From the NCBI RefSeq assembly GCF_002865645.1, contig NW_020194563.1:702152-766151 (forward strand): a stretch of 64,000 nt of DNA, in the 5' to 3' direction. Source of the DNA: Hyaloscypha bicolor E. Its lineage: Eukaryota > Ascomycota > Leotiomycetes > Helotiales > Hyaloscyphaceae. The notes below the pieces were generated by a model. That model ran no database searches and was not told where the DNA came from. It saw only the letters and a list, made by a program, of their open reading frames with translations. A program made the position numbers and the translations under genes. Positions 1-10,674 of this stretch are shown here, piece after piece (position 1 is the stretch's first letter; every line of letters starts with the position of its first letter).

Positions 1-76
1 TTTGCTACCGTCAGCTACTCAGAGTGGTACACAAACTGGTCCACTTGATCGGTTGGTATTGTGATCCGATGTATGA

Positions 77-433
77 CATCCTCCAAGCTTCCAAGAGTTC
101 CGATTTGCGCAAGGGTTCCTTATCTTTCCCCACCTGTTCTGCAGATTATTTACGCTAATTCCAGAAACTTTTCCATTCATCGCCCGTCGCGTCTTTGCCC
201 ATCCCAATCTCCCATTACTGTACAATTTCCAAAGTTCCAAACTGCTGCTGGTGCTCATGGCTGGGCTCTCTGAGCGCCAACTCAAAGCAATCAACGATAA
301 TCCTATCAACAATGCCCTTGATTCGTTAATATTAGCGCAAGGCTTAGATGCCCACTTTGGGAGAGCTGACCACGGCAAACGCAGGAGGTCAGTAGACGGT
401 GACCTGCCCGCGAGAAAGAGGGTGCGGATTTGA
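77..433 (+). CDS. 3' end of an unrecognised gene (partial or broken)
   Basis: One frame is open from about base 77 to the TGA at 431-433 and has coding-like composition, including the stretch LLYNFQSSKLLLVLMAGLSE and a basic C-terminus KRRRSVDGDLPARKRVRI that could act as a nuclear localisation signal. Bases 1-155 carry further coding-like peptide in the other two frames (for example IGWYCDPMYDILQASKSSDL). The gene therefore either has short introns here or is frameshifted. The 5' part lies outside the window. I do not recognise the family. It could equally be a decayed fragment. Confidence 0.35.
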   Translation, partial: HPPSFQEFRFAQGFLIFPHLFCRLFTLIPETFPFIARRVFAHPNLPLLYNFQSSKLLLVLMAGLSERQLKAINDNPINNALDSLILAQGLDAHFGRADHGKRRRSVDGDLPARKRVRI

Positions 434-1440
434 ACTTATCTTATTATTATTTTAAGCTCTTTCGAAAAGCTGCTGCTGCAGTACTGGAAAGTCCATCCAA
501 GGTTTTAACAGGGTCGGGCAGGGCTTGTTTTTGGGACTGGTGATGGAACCCTGTGTGCTGAGGAACGGGACGACGATAACGTGCCGAGCCGTGGTTGATG
601 CGGCAGAACAATTTCGCCGCTTTGACTCCTAGGATTCTTTTTGGAAGCTGGTTAGCGCAATCTACGCCCTACGCGGCTGAGGTGCGGCTCCAGTTACGGA
701 GAAAAGGAAGGGGAGGGCACGAACCGTGCCACCATCAAATGAAAACTCTGAGCTGTGCCCTTCCTACGAATAGGTTGATTGGATCAGACGGCGTACATTG
801 CAATGCACGGTAAACGCTTGGTAATGGACGTGAGACATTGGCCACATTTCTCATGTCGAATGCAGAGATGCATAGTCGATCTCTGCCAATCAATTCTGTG
901 GGCAATATTGTGATGTGCCTGGGCTGCATCGTATTGTTGGTCTTCCCAGCAAGGGCGATAGTTGGTTCAAAGGAGAGAAGCAAATGAGTCACAGAGCCTT
1001 GTGCGACGTTCACAATCTGTTTGGGGCGGCATGCGGCTCAAACGAGTTCACGTTGGCGGCAAAACACGCTCTCGCGACCACCATTGGCTCGTAGCCAAGG
1101 CTTCAAGGGAAGAACAACTGGCTTCTGCCTAATGCGAGCCGAAGATAAAGCACAATGTTCTCCCACTACTTGGTCAGGACATCTCAAAACGACCTCCATA
1201 TCCATTCAGCACAGCCAGAAGTACGTCTATCTTCTATCACACTAAAGCGTGCCCAGTCCCGAGCACGACCTTTAGATTCTATCATTCCAAAACTCCAGCT
1301 GGCACAAGCTAACTTCCAATCAGGTAAATTGCAATCCTATCAAGCTCCGTTCGAAACTACATCGATCTACCTTCGTTCAGTAAGGAGTCATCACCCCAAA
1401 CACTTGTAGGATATTAACCGAGTTATCAAAGAGCACTACA
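434..1440. other. intergenic, nothing supported
   Basis: I see no reading frame here with convincing codon use, no splice pattern linking the short open frames, and no repeat. It separates the broken left-edge gene from the small cysteine-containing frame at 1441. Confidence 0.5.
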
Positions 1441-1602
1441 ATGCATAACACAACCTCAACCCAAACCTTCGTCAATATGGCTGCGGGCCTGGCGCCTGAG
1501 CTGGTCGATTCCGTTGAAAGTGCTTACACGACCTGCGCCAAGCTAGGCTGTGGCAAAGAAGTCAAGCGTGGAACGGTGTGTGAATGCGGGTGGCAGAATT
1601 AG
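1441..1602 (+). CDS. small Cys-containing hypothetical protein (53 aa)
   Basis: A short ATG-to-TAG frame below the usual length cutoff. The protein starts MHNTTSTQTFVNMAAGL and has four cysteines in its C-terminal half, in the pattern CAKLGCGKEVKRGTVCECGW (C-x4-C-x9-C-x-C). This could be a small metal-binding knuckle or a disulphide motif. There is no clear signal peptide: the N-terminus is polar and only mildly hydrophobic around residues 10-20. Codon use is GC-rich against its AT-richer flanks, which favours real coding. No family is recognised. It could also be the last exon of a longer gene. Confidence 0.35.
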   Translation: MHNTTSTQTFVNMAAGLAPELVDSVESAYTTCAKLGCGKEVKRGTVCECGWQN

Positions 1603-1925
1603 CTCTGCGTAACAGCAGGAGAGATTGAAGGCCGGAAAAGAAACTCGCTACGAAGCGGCATAGAGTCTGTCATTACTACGTGTATTTCGTAATCCTATCT
1701 GCGAGGCGGTCTGAGAGATTATCGAGGAATATCTTTAAATCCACTAGCATTCCTGAGCTGGCTTGAACACTCTGAGCTAGCCATGGCAATATTGACCAAG
1801 CCAATCCTGCCCATTACAACCACGCTGACAAGGTATAAAATGGTGTTGATAAGATTTCGGCCCACAGTCTATTGCGCGTGCAATGGAAATGAGTTCCCTC
1901 TATCCAACAGATTTTAGGAGATTAC

Positions 1926-3288
1926 CTATGAGAGAAACTCATCGATCAGTTTGGAGTACCATCCAACCTTTCCATTCTGATACAGCCTCATCGCAGTTGC
2001 CAATTGCTGTCTTCTTGAATCCCCTAGCGCTTCCGATAGACAACAGCTATTTCCATCGCTTCTATTCTCCTCCTGTCTCACAGCCGCCACATAGTCTATC
2101 TGGTCCGCAAATTTTCGTATTAGATCAGGGCTCTTGGGAGAGCCTTCTTCATCGTAGTTCCATGGTGCATCCATAGCAGGTGGAACTGTTGAAAGAGTCA
2201 AAGGGAAATCTCCAAATACCTCCCACGGCCCAGCGAAGGCTGTTTCCCAGTCAATTACGCCGAGGACGTGATATTTGTCATCAACAATGACATTGTTGTG
2301 GCCAAAGTCACCATGGCAGAGAGGAAACGGGCCGTAATCGCGGACAGACAGTCTACCAGCTAGCTTGTTGATGGATTTTGTGAAGGAGGCGACCGAGGGA
2401 ATGATTTCGGCAGCGTATGGGCCGGATGCTGCTCGTAGTTGCTCGTCTAACATACCAAATTCAACTTTGGCCGCCCATGCTTTGAAGAACTCAGTTGCTG
2501 TGTCAAAGGGGCCTCCCAGCCCTGGTATTGGGCCTTGTTGGTACGTGCCGTTCCCGTTCATAGAGACAATTGTCCCGATCTTAGGCAGCTGTACCGCGGA
2601 TAGCTGGACCTAGGGCAGAGAACAATTCAATTAGTTATCCCTATGTGCTCCGAATACAAGTCGCTTTACCTACATGGATCTTTGCTAGACTGCTCAAAAA
2701 GGCTTGCTTATACTCAGGTGGTATCTTCATGCCCAAATCCATTCCTACATTACCCTCCAAACAGTCCATTAACATGAATGGTGCTTTCATGCTGCAACCA
2801 CTTTTCACCTCAAATGCGTGGATTTGGGGGACAGGTATTCTGGTCTTTCGTCGCACAAGAGAAATTGCGTTGAATTCACAATTCATTATGGTCTTCAGAG
2901 CCTCTTCATCGGAACCAGATTTTGCTAGAGGAGGCATTCGGAGCCGCGCCACCCATCGGGTTTCATCTGCAAATTCGATAATTCGAACCATGTGGTTGTA
3001 GCCAAGGCCAATATCCGGGAGTAGCATGCAGTTAATGCCATTCCGCTTCTTGGCTGCGTAATCTAGGAGTGCAGGCCAATCCATGGATGCTAAAAACAGC
3101 TCGGCCCGTGAGCGAAGCGGACCTTCTTGTAGAGAAGAGAAATAAGTCCACTGATACCCGGAAAAGGCCTTGTCATTTTCTAGACTGCTGTCAGTGTGCG
3201 CCGACGACCAAATTTGAAGGCGGCTTAGGGCGGACTTACGAGAAATGTTGTCAGAGGAGGATTTCAGCTCCAAGGCTTTACTCTCCAT
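1926..3288 (-). CDS. aminoglycoside phosphotransferase (APH)-fold kinase, two exons
   Basis: Complement of join(1926..2609, 2674..3288), 432 aa, one 64-nt intron (GTAGGT...CCTAG). The exons join in phase 0 to give the continuous segment SLAKIHVQLSAVQLPKIG. The catalytic loop CHGDFGHNNVIVDD (HGDxxxxN) and the metal-binding segment GVIDWETA are intact, and IPVPQIHAFEV followed by PFMLMDCLEG matches the hinge region of APH/choline-kinase-like enzymes. The protein should transfer phosphate from ATP to a small molecule or protein, but the substrate cannot be read from the sequence; fungal members are very numerous and mostly uncharacterised. No signal peptide or membrane segment. Neighbouring genes give no pathway hint. 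Confidence 0.85.
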
Positions 3289-4162
3289 TGCGTAAAATAG
3301 GAGGGGAAGACCGACTTCAAAAGCTAAAAGAACCTATGGCTTCGACTTGATATCCACACGTTTTTAGGTGTTTAGGAGGAAGAGTAAAAACTCTGACGTG
3401 GTAAACGCTTGTACTGCAGGCAGATGCAGGGTTTATAGTTAATCCGTGCCGGTTCCTCAATCACGTGAATTATACCCTCAGGCATTTATTCAGCGGATGG
3501 GTGCCGCACTTAGTCGAGCGGGGTTACATCTGTGCCAGCGAATAGCTGTAACAAATACTAAGCGTAATAAAACAATCTGACGCTGCAAAGGTTGATGTAA
3601 GGTTATTACTTGAGAACGGAGATATGAACAGGATAGCGGTTTGTAAGCAAAAGGCTATTCTTACAAACTGCTATAAAGATACAAAGCAAATTTCGGCTAA
3701 GAGTATTAAAGAGAGACAAGGCGTGGCTAGGAAAGACGAGCAGTCAATTTTGCGATTAAATTAAAGAGATATATAAATGGTGCAAGTGAGACAGCCTTAC
3801 GTTTGCTGATACGTATAACACAGCCTCAACATTTCCTATTTCAGCATTCTGCTTCAACTCATACCACGCGTGCACACCTTTATCCACCAACTCCCAATCA
3901 TCTTCGAGGGCCGGAATTCACTTATATATATAACTTATAAACTATTAGCAGCTATTGTGGGAGGGAAACTGCGACAAGACAAAAACCCACATAAAGTACA
4001 CCAGAGCGCAAAACGTGACTTGACAGCAAAACAACAAATCAAAAGCGTAAACAGTAAAGCATAAACAGTGTACAGTGTGCAAAAGCTCAATTGATTGAAT
4101 ACTCAGGAGGGATTGTTCTCTAGGACTACAGAAAAACCAGCTTTCTTATGTGATTTCCGCAA

Positions 4163-4198
4163 GTCACGTGCAAAAGGCCGCGGCCTTTTCCATGTGAC
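4163..4198. repeat. 36-nt near-perfect palindrome with E-box
   Basis: The central 18 nt AAAAGGCCGCGGCCTTTT (4172-4189) are a perfect palindrome. The outer arms GTCACGTG and CATGTGAC pair with one mismatch. A second perfect palindrome, GTACGGC-ct-GCCGTAC, follows at 4239-4254. These may be binding sites for dimeric regulators or remnants of a small element. No flanking duplication was found. Confidence 0.6.
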
Positions 4199-4916
4199 CA
4201 AAACCTCAAAACCGCCAAAACAACATGATTTTTGGAAAGTACGGCCTGCCGTACCACACTATCCTTATACTTCTAATTTTAGAATATAGTACGGATTGCT
4301 TTTTCCTTTAGTAATAACTACTATTATACTATTATAACCTTTACCTTTGGTATTACTCCCTTGATTCGATCTCAATACTCCCTAGCAACTTAGCATATTA
4401 ATTTCTTCTTATTTTGGTCGAGATAATGGTTATAAGCTATTTAAAGCCTCACTACTTTAGGGAGCTTATCGGGATTGCCCTTGCATTCAGGATAATAATT
4501 TTTCTTAACAGGCATTTCGGCAAGTAGCAAAAGATTCAGAAATAATTTATTTGGTAGTGAAGTGAGTTGTGGTGGTTGAATAATCATTATTTAAGTGGCA
4601 GTTAAATTTTTTTGGGGCTGTTGGGGGGTATGGGCGGTTGGCTAGTGGATACTTCTACTAAGCGAGCCACATTTAGCGATTCTGCCATAAAGGCGGTATT
4701 AGGCCTATATCGCTAAAAAAAAAAAAAATTACAGCGCAATAGCCCTGTAACCATCGCTAAAAAAATAAGTCCGAAATTTTAATTAAGGTTTCTTAACAAA
4801 TAATAGATAAGACTTTTAATTGAAAGGGATAGTTTTTACAAACTATCTATAGCTATACTTACTTAGAATGGCCTTTTATATTATATTTGCACCCTTATTG
4901 TGTCATCCACTTGTAC

Positions 4917-5052
4917 TATCCCTTCGTCCGGTGAGACATTGCCACATTAGCGGCCGCACATGAATATCCCTAATTTAGCCAGAACATAATCCAAATTAGG
5001 GATATTCATGTGCGGCCGCTAATGTGGCAATGTCTCACCGGACGAAGGGATA
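4917..5052. mobile_element. foldback / MITE-like element with TA target sites
   Basis: Two perfectly complementary arms of 60 nt (4917-4976 and 4993-5052) flank a 16-nt loop. Outermost bases are TA TCCCTTCGTCCGG on the left and the exact complement on the right, so the element can be read as 58-nt inverted arms between TA dinucleotides, as left by Tc1/mariner/Fot1-type transposases. The arms include a NotI-type GCGGCCGC. Identity of the arms implies a recent origin or ongoing correction. It sits about 155 bp upstream of the 2EXR gene start. No transposase is present, so it would be non-autonomous. Confidence 0.7.
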
Positions 5053-5206
5053 CAGTCGCTTAAGGAAGCACAATCACGTGTACTATTGGTTATATAAGCT
5101 GCCCGCCTAAAATACCTGTGACGTGCTAAGATCTCCTTCGATTCCAACAATCGTCCTTATCTTCTAACTCGTCTCGCAACTCAGTCTTTCAACTCGTCTC
5201 GCACAA

Positions 5207-6288
5207 TTGACCAGCGCGCCCTCGATGGACCCTCCCAATTTCGCTTGTTTCAATAAGCTACCCATCGAAGTAAGGCAGAAAATATGGAAGCTGCTTGCTC
5301 CAGAGCGATTATTTGAACTCTGTATTGAATATGTTCCACGGATAAAGAACCAGCAGACGGGCATATATGAGCGCAACCCAGGGGCAGTTGTACTTCGAGG
5401 AAGAGTATCTCTATCTGCTAATTACAAAAGTCTATCTGCTGATTGTGATTTGTTGAACAGGACGGAGAGACAGACACTCAACTTCAAATCGCAAAACGAG
5501 TTGTGCCTAGCATTCCAACACTTGGTATTTTTCTGGCCTGTAAAGAATCGCGCGAGGTGGCCACGAAATTTAATACCACGAAATTTAATGCAGAAAAGGA
5601 CAAAGTGATTGTGGTCGATGCAAGGCTCGATCGCCCACCGACTGGGTGGGTTCCGGGGTCTGGCTCTTACAGGCCCAAGGTACGAGAACTTCTGGACGGG
5701 GGTCTAGACCATGGAGCATTCAAGGAGGCCCTCAGATCTCCCAGGCACATCGCAGATTTCGTGTCGGAGGCTACGGTAGATGGCATACGAAACAAAGCCG
5801 AGGCATGTTACGACCGAGCTTGGAGCCGATTTCCTGAGATGGAGACTTTCACGGCTATTTTACCTCGCAAAATAGAACCACATTTATGGAGCGCCTTTAC
5901 AGAAGAATGGCGCAAGTGTGATACGAATTTAGCGCCACGGATGTCTCCAATTAAGTTGCTCGTCGCGCAAGATGAGTTTCTTTTCTCTAGTTGGATCATT
6001 CTAGATAGAAGGGAGCGGTATTTTCAAAACAAGAGCGAGTGGGAGATTGAGTGGAAAACTATACAACCTTGGGGACCGGAGGAGGGACAAAGAACCCCGG
6101 CGAAGATGGAGGTGGTTAAACGCGGAGGGAGGGCTGAAAGGAGACACTTCTTGCAAAGGTTCCTGGGTAGTGAGGTGGGGGCGAGGGAGGAGAGGATCGA
6201 ATGGGAGGCAGAGGTCAAGTGGTGGGGAGAGGCAGAGAAAGCGCTAGCAGGCGACCTCCGTTATTCTGTTAGGCGCCAAATATATTAA
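5207..6288 (+). CDS. 2EXR-domain protein, two exons
   Basis: join(5207..5404, 5461..6288), 341 aa, with a 56-nt phase-0 intron (GTATCT...AACAG). The N-terminus carries the 2EXR signature FNKLPIEVRQKIWKLLAPER, followed after the intron by the second conserved block PSIPTLGIFLACKESREVA. 2EXR proteins are a large fungal family of unknown biochemical function with an F-box-like LPxE(V/L)R opening. The rest is charged, with no membrane segment. The start could also be the in-frame ATG at 5225, which gives MDPPNFACF. The promoter holds a TATA-like TATATAAG at about 5091, and the foldback element and a GTCATCCACTTG motif (about 4902) lie upstream. Confidence 0.85.
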
Positions 6289-7163
6289 ATGTGCGGACTC
6301 CCTTCCCTCCCAACTACTTAACCTTCCTCCCCTTCTTGCCTCGCACAATATTAGCGGCACCCGTCTTGTCCACGTGGGAATATATCCCGAACAAGGATAC
6401 GGTATATTACTAACGCTGGAAAGGCTATGGGTCTCAGTTAGCCATTCCCCGACAATTCATATGCAGAGTGCCACGTATACCTGATCACCTCTAATCACGA
6501 CACTTGTTCGGCGCTTCCCACCTCCAACTCACGCAATAAGCAAATCTGAGATTTTTGGTAGCACCCCACCAAAATCTCCCCTTTTCGCCCTTTAAATTCT
6601 CTTGTAAAACTTGCTCCAAGACTTTGATCTCTTCCGCCAACGGAGTCCTCCTGCGGTCAAGGCTTCCATTAAAGTTCGGAAGAATCAGGGCGGTCTCGAG
6701 GTGCTTTTTGCAGAAAGAGAGAAAAGTCAAAAATCATCTCAAATACTAGAGTTAGCTATCTTACGCCTTGTAACAAATCCTTATTAATTAATTTCTCGCT
6801 TAGTCTAATATAATAAACAATATATATTGGATAGAGAAGGTTAGTATTAATCCTAGGTAGTATAGTTAAATAATCTTTGGATAAATTTTGGTCGAGACTT
6901 ACTGCTTTCCAGAAGCCTTGGGCTGCTTTCACTAGATATTATACTCGTTTGTCGCGTTCGGTGACTTTATTTGGAACCTTCTTACGAAAGTATTCAAGGA
7001 TAAAATCATTTGAGGATGGCGGAGAGTCAGTCGGTGGGGTGCATATTGAAGTCAAGGCTGGTGAGGAGAGACATTTTGCAATTAGCACCTTCTCAGACAT
7101 CCCAGCCATTATTCAAAAAGCCAAGAAGCAAGCGATCATAAACAAGATAGGAAATACCTAATT
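6289..7163. other. intergenic with AT-rich tract
   Basis: Bases 6750-6890 are strongly AT-rich. The open frame at 6877-7161 has mixed composition and may be a more decayed part of the kinase-like relic that follows. No gene is claimed. Confidence 0.4.
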
Positions 7164-7385
7164 ATGGCGGACCTTGCAGGCCTGGACAATGTGCCAAACA
7201 GAGCCAGCAATCAGACTAGTACACTGCAATTCATGGCAATCGACCGCGAGTCGTTTTCTACATCCTTATATGGATGCGCATTCGTTATGGTCACGATAGA
7301 CGACGGGCAAACCAGCAAGAAGACAAGGACTTGGGCAAGTGAATTGCGGCGATATAGGCAAATACACGAGGCCGGGGCTGGGTAG
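7164..7385 (+). pseudogene. possible FunK1-type protein kinase relic
   Basis: The peptide STLQFMAID followed by DRES resembles the fungal FunK1 kinase block T-G-T-x-x-F-M-A followed by D-x-E-S-F-F-Y-V-x-x-W. The match continues only after a one-base frame change at about 7249, where the alternative frame reads VVFYILIWMRIRYG, as expected after DxES. Only the C-terminal-lobe block is recognisable; no glycine loop or catalytic HRD is seen nearby. The call rests on a short pattern match from memory of the family and is tentative. Confidence 0.35.
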
Positions 7386-8166
7386 CAAGATTGTTTGCTA
7401 CAAAGGGCTTCAGGAACGATACAATGAAGCTATTGAATCAAATGAACACACGAGTTATTGTATAATCTACCTAGTTATGTCTAATAAAGATATCGCTTGA
7501 AGGCCGGTTCCTGTCCGTCCCCTGCTTTTGCATCGTATTGACGTTTTGCCACAAACACATCCACTAACTCTGTCGCCCCCAGCAAGGTGGGCATTCGCTC
7601 CACCCATATGGAAAACTAATGAACAGGCAGACTTGGACAAATGGCGGGTCTGTTTCTAATGAAATTCCACACAGCACGATTTGTGAGCGCATCTCTCACT
7701 TTGTTATGCACTGAATTCGAGAGCAACTTATCAGTTTGAGTAGTTGAGGATAAAAAGGTAATGGAGGAATGGGAGCAGTTAGATTGAGTATTACTATTAT
7801 GGAAAGTCTTGGCAAGGTCGTGAATGGTAGGCTACACTTTATATTTTATAAAACTCGATTTTTTTGGTATTCTAATTACAAGCACTTTTATAAACGGAAC
7901 ATATTGCGAAACATACAAGCATATAAACATGCAAACATGCAAACAAATAAACAAACATATAGATCGCACTACGTAACACTAGGAAAGAAAGTACTGGAAG
8001 GAAACAAATAACCTCTTATAAGTAACAATATTCTTCCTGATCCTTTTGCGTAATATGCTAGTAAACCATTAGAAGCGAGAGGGAAAGAAGGAGTATTATA
8101 TATATACCTCAAAGTAAGTAAATTTCTCCTCCACGCTTCTGGAAAATTTCCACTCTCTTAAGAGAC
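7386..8166. other. intergenic, A-rich simple repeats
   Basis: No gene is supported. Bases about 7905-7965 contain an imperfect simple repeat built from ACATGCAAACA and AACAAATA words. Confidence 0.5.
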
Positions 8167-10323
8167 CTATTGCGTCTTATCCTCCCACATATCGAGAAAC
8201 TTTTCCTGTTGTTTTTTATTCATAGCTCCATCCTTAATTCCATTAAGTGCACACCACCGTTTTCGATATCTTAGCATCTTCTCAATATCGTCATCCTCTT
8301 CCTGTTCGGAATTCTCTTCCTGTTCAGTATCCTCTTCCTGTTCGGCATCCTTACTCTTCCCCTTTTTCGTCTCCTTCCCTTTCCCTTTTTTGGTCTCCTT
8401 CCCTTTCCCTTTTTTGGTCTCCTTCCCTTTCCCTTTTTTGGCCTCCTTCCCTTTCCCTTTTTTGACCTCCTTCCCTTTCCCCTTTTTTGTATCTTTGCTA
8501 TCTTCCCCCTTCCCCTTCCTAACGCCATTGCCTTCCTTTTGAGGTGGCTGGTTGCCGTCATCCCCTTCATCGCAACTAAAGAACTCGCCATCGCTGCCGT
8601 CATCGCTGCCGTCTTCGCTGCCGTCGTCGCTGCCGTCATCGCTGCCGTCGTCGCTGCCGTCGTCGCTGCTGTCGTCGCTGCTGTCGTCGCTCGCTTGGTT
8701 TTGAGTCTTTAACCACATGCTATGTTCCGCGGCATGGGTTCTCGCAGCCTTATAGATTCTTTTGTCACAATCTTTAGCGCTAGGGAAGAGGTGCTTGATC
8801 GACGATCGTGTCTCCCACGTCCTCCAGACCTTGTTGTCAATCACCCATTTAACGTAAACCTCCGTCACTGGGAATCTTCTGGCCTCAGTTACCTTTTCCC
8901 CTTCGGAGTCTACCCACGTCCTCTTCGGTTCCAAGTCCGCTAAGTCACCCCGGTAAGTCACAGCCAGGATCCCATCAAATTCGTCAAAGGTCCGCACGTA
9001 GTTGTCGTATTCGTCCTTCTCGTCTCCATACCTGTATTGGGGGCCAAACCATGGGGTATTGCGTTTATCGAATTTTTTGAGTGGTCTTGTAGTATGAAGG
9101 TACCTGGCAGCCCCCGGAGGCCCATATCGAATCATTATGTGAGTTGAGAATCCTTTCTTCCTCCAGTGAGTAACCACCCCGTTACGGCTGTTGTTTTTGA
9201 TCAAACCTGCATCCTCAGGCTCTTCTCCGTTAACGTCTGTTTCTTCTGGATTCAACTGGCCCGGCTGGCCCGGCTGGTTCGGCTGAGGAGGCGGGTTCGA
9301 CTGAGGAGGCGAGGGAGTCCGAGGAGGCTGGTTCGACTGAGGAGGCGAGGGAGTCTGAGGAGGCTGGTTCGACTGAGGAGGCGAGGGAGTCTGAGGAGGC
9401 TGGTTCGACTGAGGAGGCTGGTTCGACTGAGGAGGCTGGTTCGACTGAGGAGGCGAGGGAGTCTGAGGAGGCCGGTTCGGCCGAGGAGACTGAGAAGACG
9501 GGGTACTACCCAATGCGGAATCACCAAGTCCGCTATTGTCTGCTGGCTCATCCACAGTTTCGCCATTTCCGGTGTTTTGGTCGGAATTGGGAGTATGTTT
9601 TTTACTATCGCTGAGGCCAGATATATCAGCAATTCCGGAGTCGTGAAATTCTGTATCCTTACCCTTGCCCGGGCTTGAGGTAGGACCTTTATCCTTACCC
9701 TTGCCCGGGGTCGAGGGAGGATCGGAACCGGAAGGACCTGCCACCGACATATTGATTTTCTCCTTTAGCCGCTCGTATTCTTCTTTAACATTGGAACTCT
9801 CGCCGTTACTAGAAGAGTCGAGAAGTCTCGATAGTTGTTTTAGTGTCGTCTGGATCTCGACTTGCTTGTGTTCTTCTTTAACGTTAGAACTCTCGCCGTT
9901 TCTAGAAGAGTCGAGAAGTCTCGATAGTTGTTTTAGTGTCGTCTGGGTCTCGACTTGCTTGTGTTCTTCTTTAACGTTAGAACTCTCGCCGTTTCTAGAA
10001 GAGTCGAGAAGTCTCGATAGTTGTTTTAGTGTCGTCTGGGTCTCGTCTTGCTTGTGTTCTTCTTTAACGTTAGAACTCTCGCCGTTATTAGAAGAGTTGA
10101 GAACTCTCGATAGTTGTTTCAGTGTCGTCTCGTTCTGCTGTCTGAAAGCAGTTGCAGCGGCACGCGCCCTGCGAGCACGCTCACGATGATTGACTCCCGA
10201 CCTACTAGCTTTTTCTTCCCTCTCGGCTATAGCCTTGCGATTCTTTCGGAAAAGTTCTTCAAGTTCGCGATGGGGTGTGGAATCTAATTCGGGGAATGAG
10301 TTTTCCATAAGGCAATTTTTCAA
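8167..10323 (-). CDS. repeat-built hypothetical protein (718 aa)
   Basis: A single open frame. Order from the N-terminus: a charged segment; four near-identical 31-residue repeats with core TTLKQLSRLLDSSRNGESSN (93-nt units, about 9750-10130); a region rich in Pro/Gln from about 36-nt units (PPQSNQPPQTPSP); a folded-looking middle domain (about residues 370-545: THWRKKGFSTHIMIRYGPPG to KRIYKAARTHAAEHSMWLK); an acidic SDDGSDDG tract; a basic KKGKGKET tract of 8-residue units; a Glu-rich tract; and a basic C-terminus. No named domain is recognised. The ordered block with RTWVDSEGEKVTEARRFPVT looks conserved-type rather than random. Charged tails suggest a nuclear or nucleic-acid-associated protein, by inference. 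Motif copies GAGATGATCC (10385) and GGGATCATC (10478) lie upstream. Confidence 0.7.
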   Translation of the reverse strand: MKNCLMENSFPELDSTPHRELEELFRKNRKAIAEREEKASRSGVNHRERARRARAAATAFRQQNETTLKQLSRVLNSSNNGESSNVKEEHKQDETQTTLKQLSRLLDSSRNGESSNVKEEHKQVETQTTLKQLSRLLDSSRNGESSNVKEEHKQVEIQTTLKQLSRLLDSSSNGESSNVKEEYERLKEKINMSVAGPSGSDPPSTPGKGKDKGPTSSPGKGKDTEFHDSGIADISGLSDSKKHTPNSDQNTGNGETVDEPADNSGLGDSALGSTPSSQSPRPNRPPQTPSPPQSNQPPQSNQPPQSNQPPQTPSPPQSNQPPQTPSPPQSNQPPRTPSPPQSNPPPQPNQPGQPGQLNPEETDVNGEEPEDAGLIKNNSRNGVVTHWRKKGFSTHIMIRYGPPGAARYLHTTRPLKKFDKRNTPWFGPQYRYGDEKDEYDNYVRTFDEFDGILAVTYRGDLADLEPKRTWVDSEGEKVTEARRFPVTEVYVKWVIDNKVWRTWETRSSIKHLFPSAKDCDKRIYKAARTHAAEHSMWLKTQNQASDDSSDDSSDDGSDDGSDDGSDDGSEDGSDDGSDGEFFSCDEGDDGNQPPQKEGNGVRKGKGEDSKDTKKGKGKEVKKGKGKEAKKGKGKETKKGKGKETKKGKGKETKKGKSKDAEQEEDTEQEENSEQEEDDDIEKMLRYRKRWCALNGIKDGAMNKKQQEKFLDMWEDKTQ

Positions 10324-10674
10324 CTTGGAGGTTAGGGAAATCCAGCTCTTTATACGTCGAGTCTCACGCCATCTATATTATTATGAGATGATCCTTCTCA
10401 GAAACTGGATGGTGGAGAACCAGAGGTCACCTCGAGCAGAAACATATGGATGGCTCCACCATTCTTTCCTGGACATGGGATCATCTGGGAGGCAACAAAT
10501 GAGGGGTCTTCTTTGTTATGTAGTGGATCCCGTCCGTTTCTTGATGGCTATGATTAGCCCATCTAACAAACCCATGAGTTTCATACAAGCCCGATCTTTA
10601 TTTCCCCCAAACATATATTGTGGGCGGTGCACAGAACTCTCTTATGTCTAACTTACTCACGGGCTAGAAGAATC

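Larger units (their letters stand above)
3289..5206. other. gene-free spacer with palindromes and a foldback element
   Basis: About 1.9 kb without a supportable gene. It becomes AT-rich from about 4290 to 4900. Apart from the palindrome and foldback element listed separately, an imperfect hairpin lies at about 3643-3682, with arms TAGCGGTTTGTAAG and CTTACAAACTGCTA (13 of 14 pair). Confidence 0.5.

Noticed and set aside
9166..9678. Arg/Leu-rich plus-strand proteins over the repeat gene
   Set aside because: These are shadow frames produced by the proline-rich repeats of the minus-strand gene.
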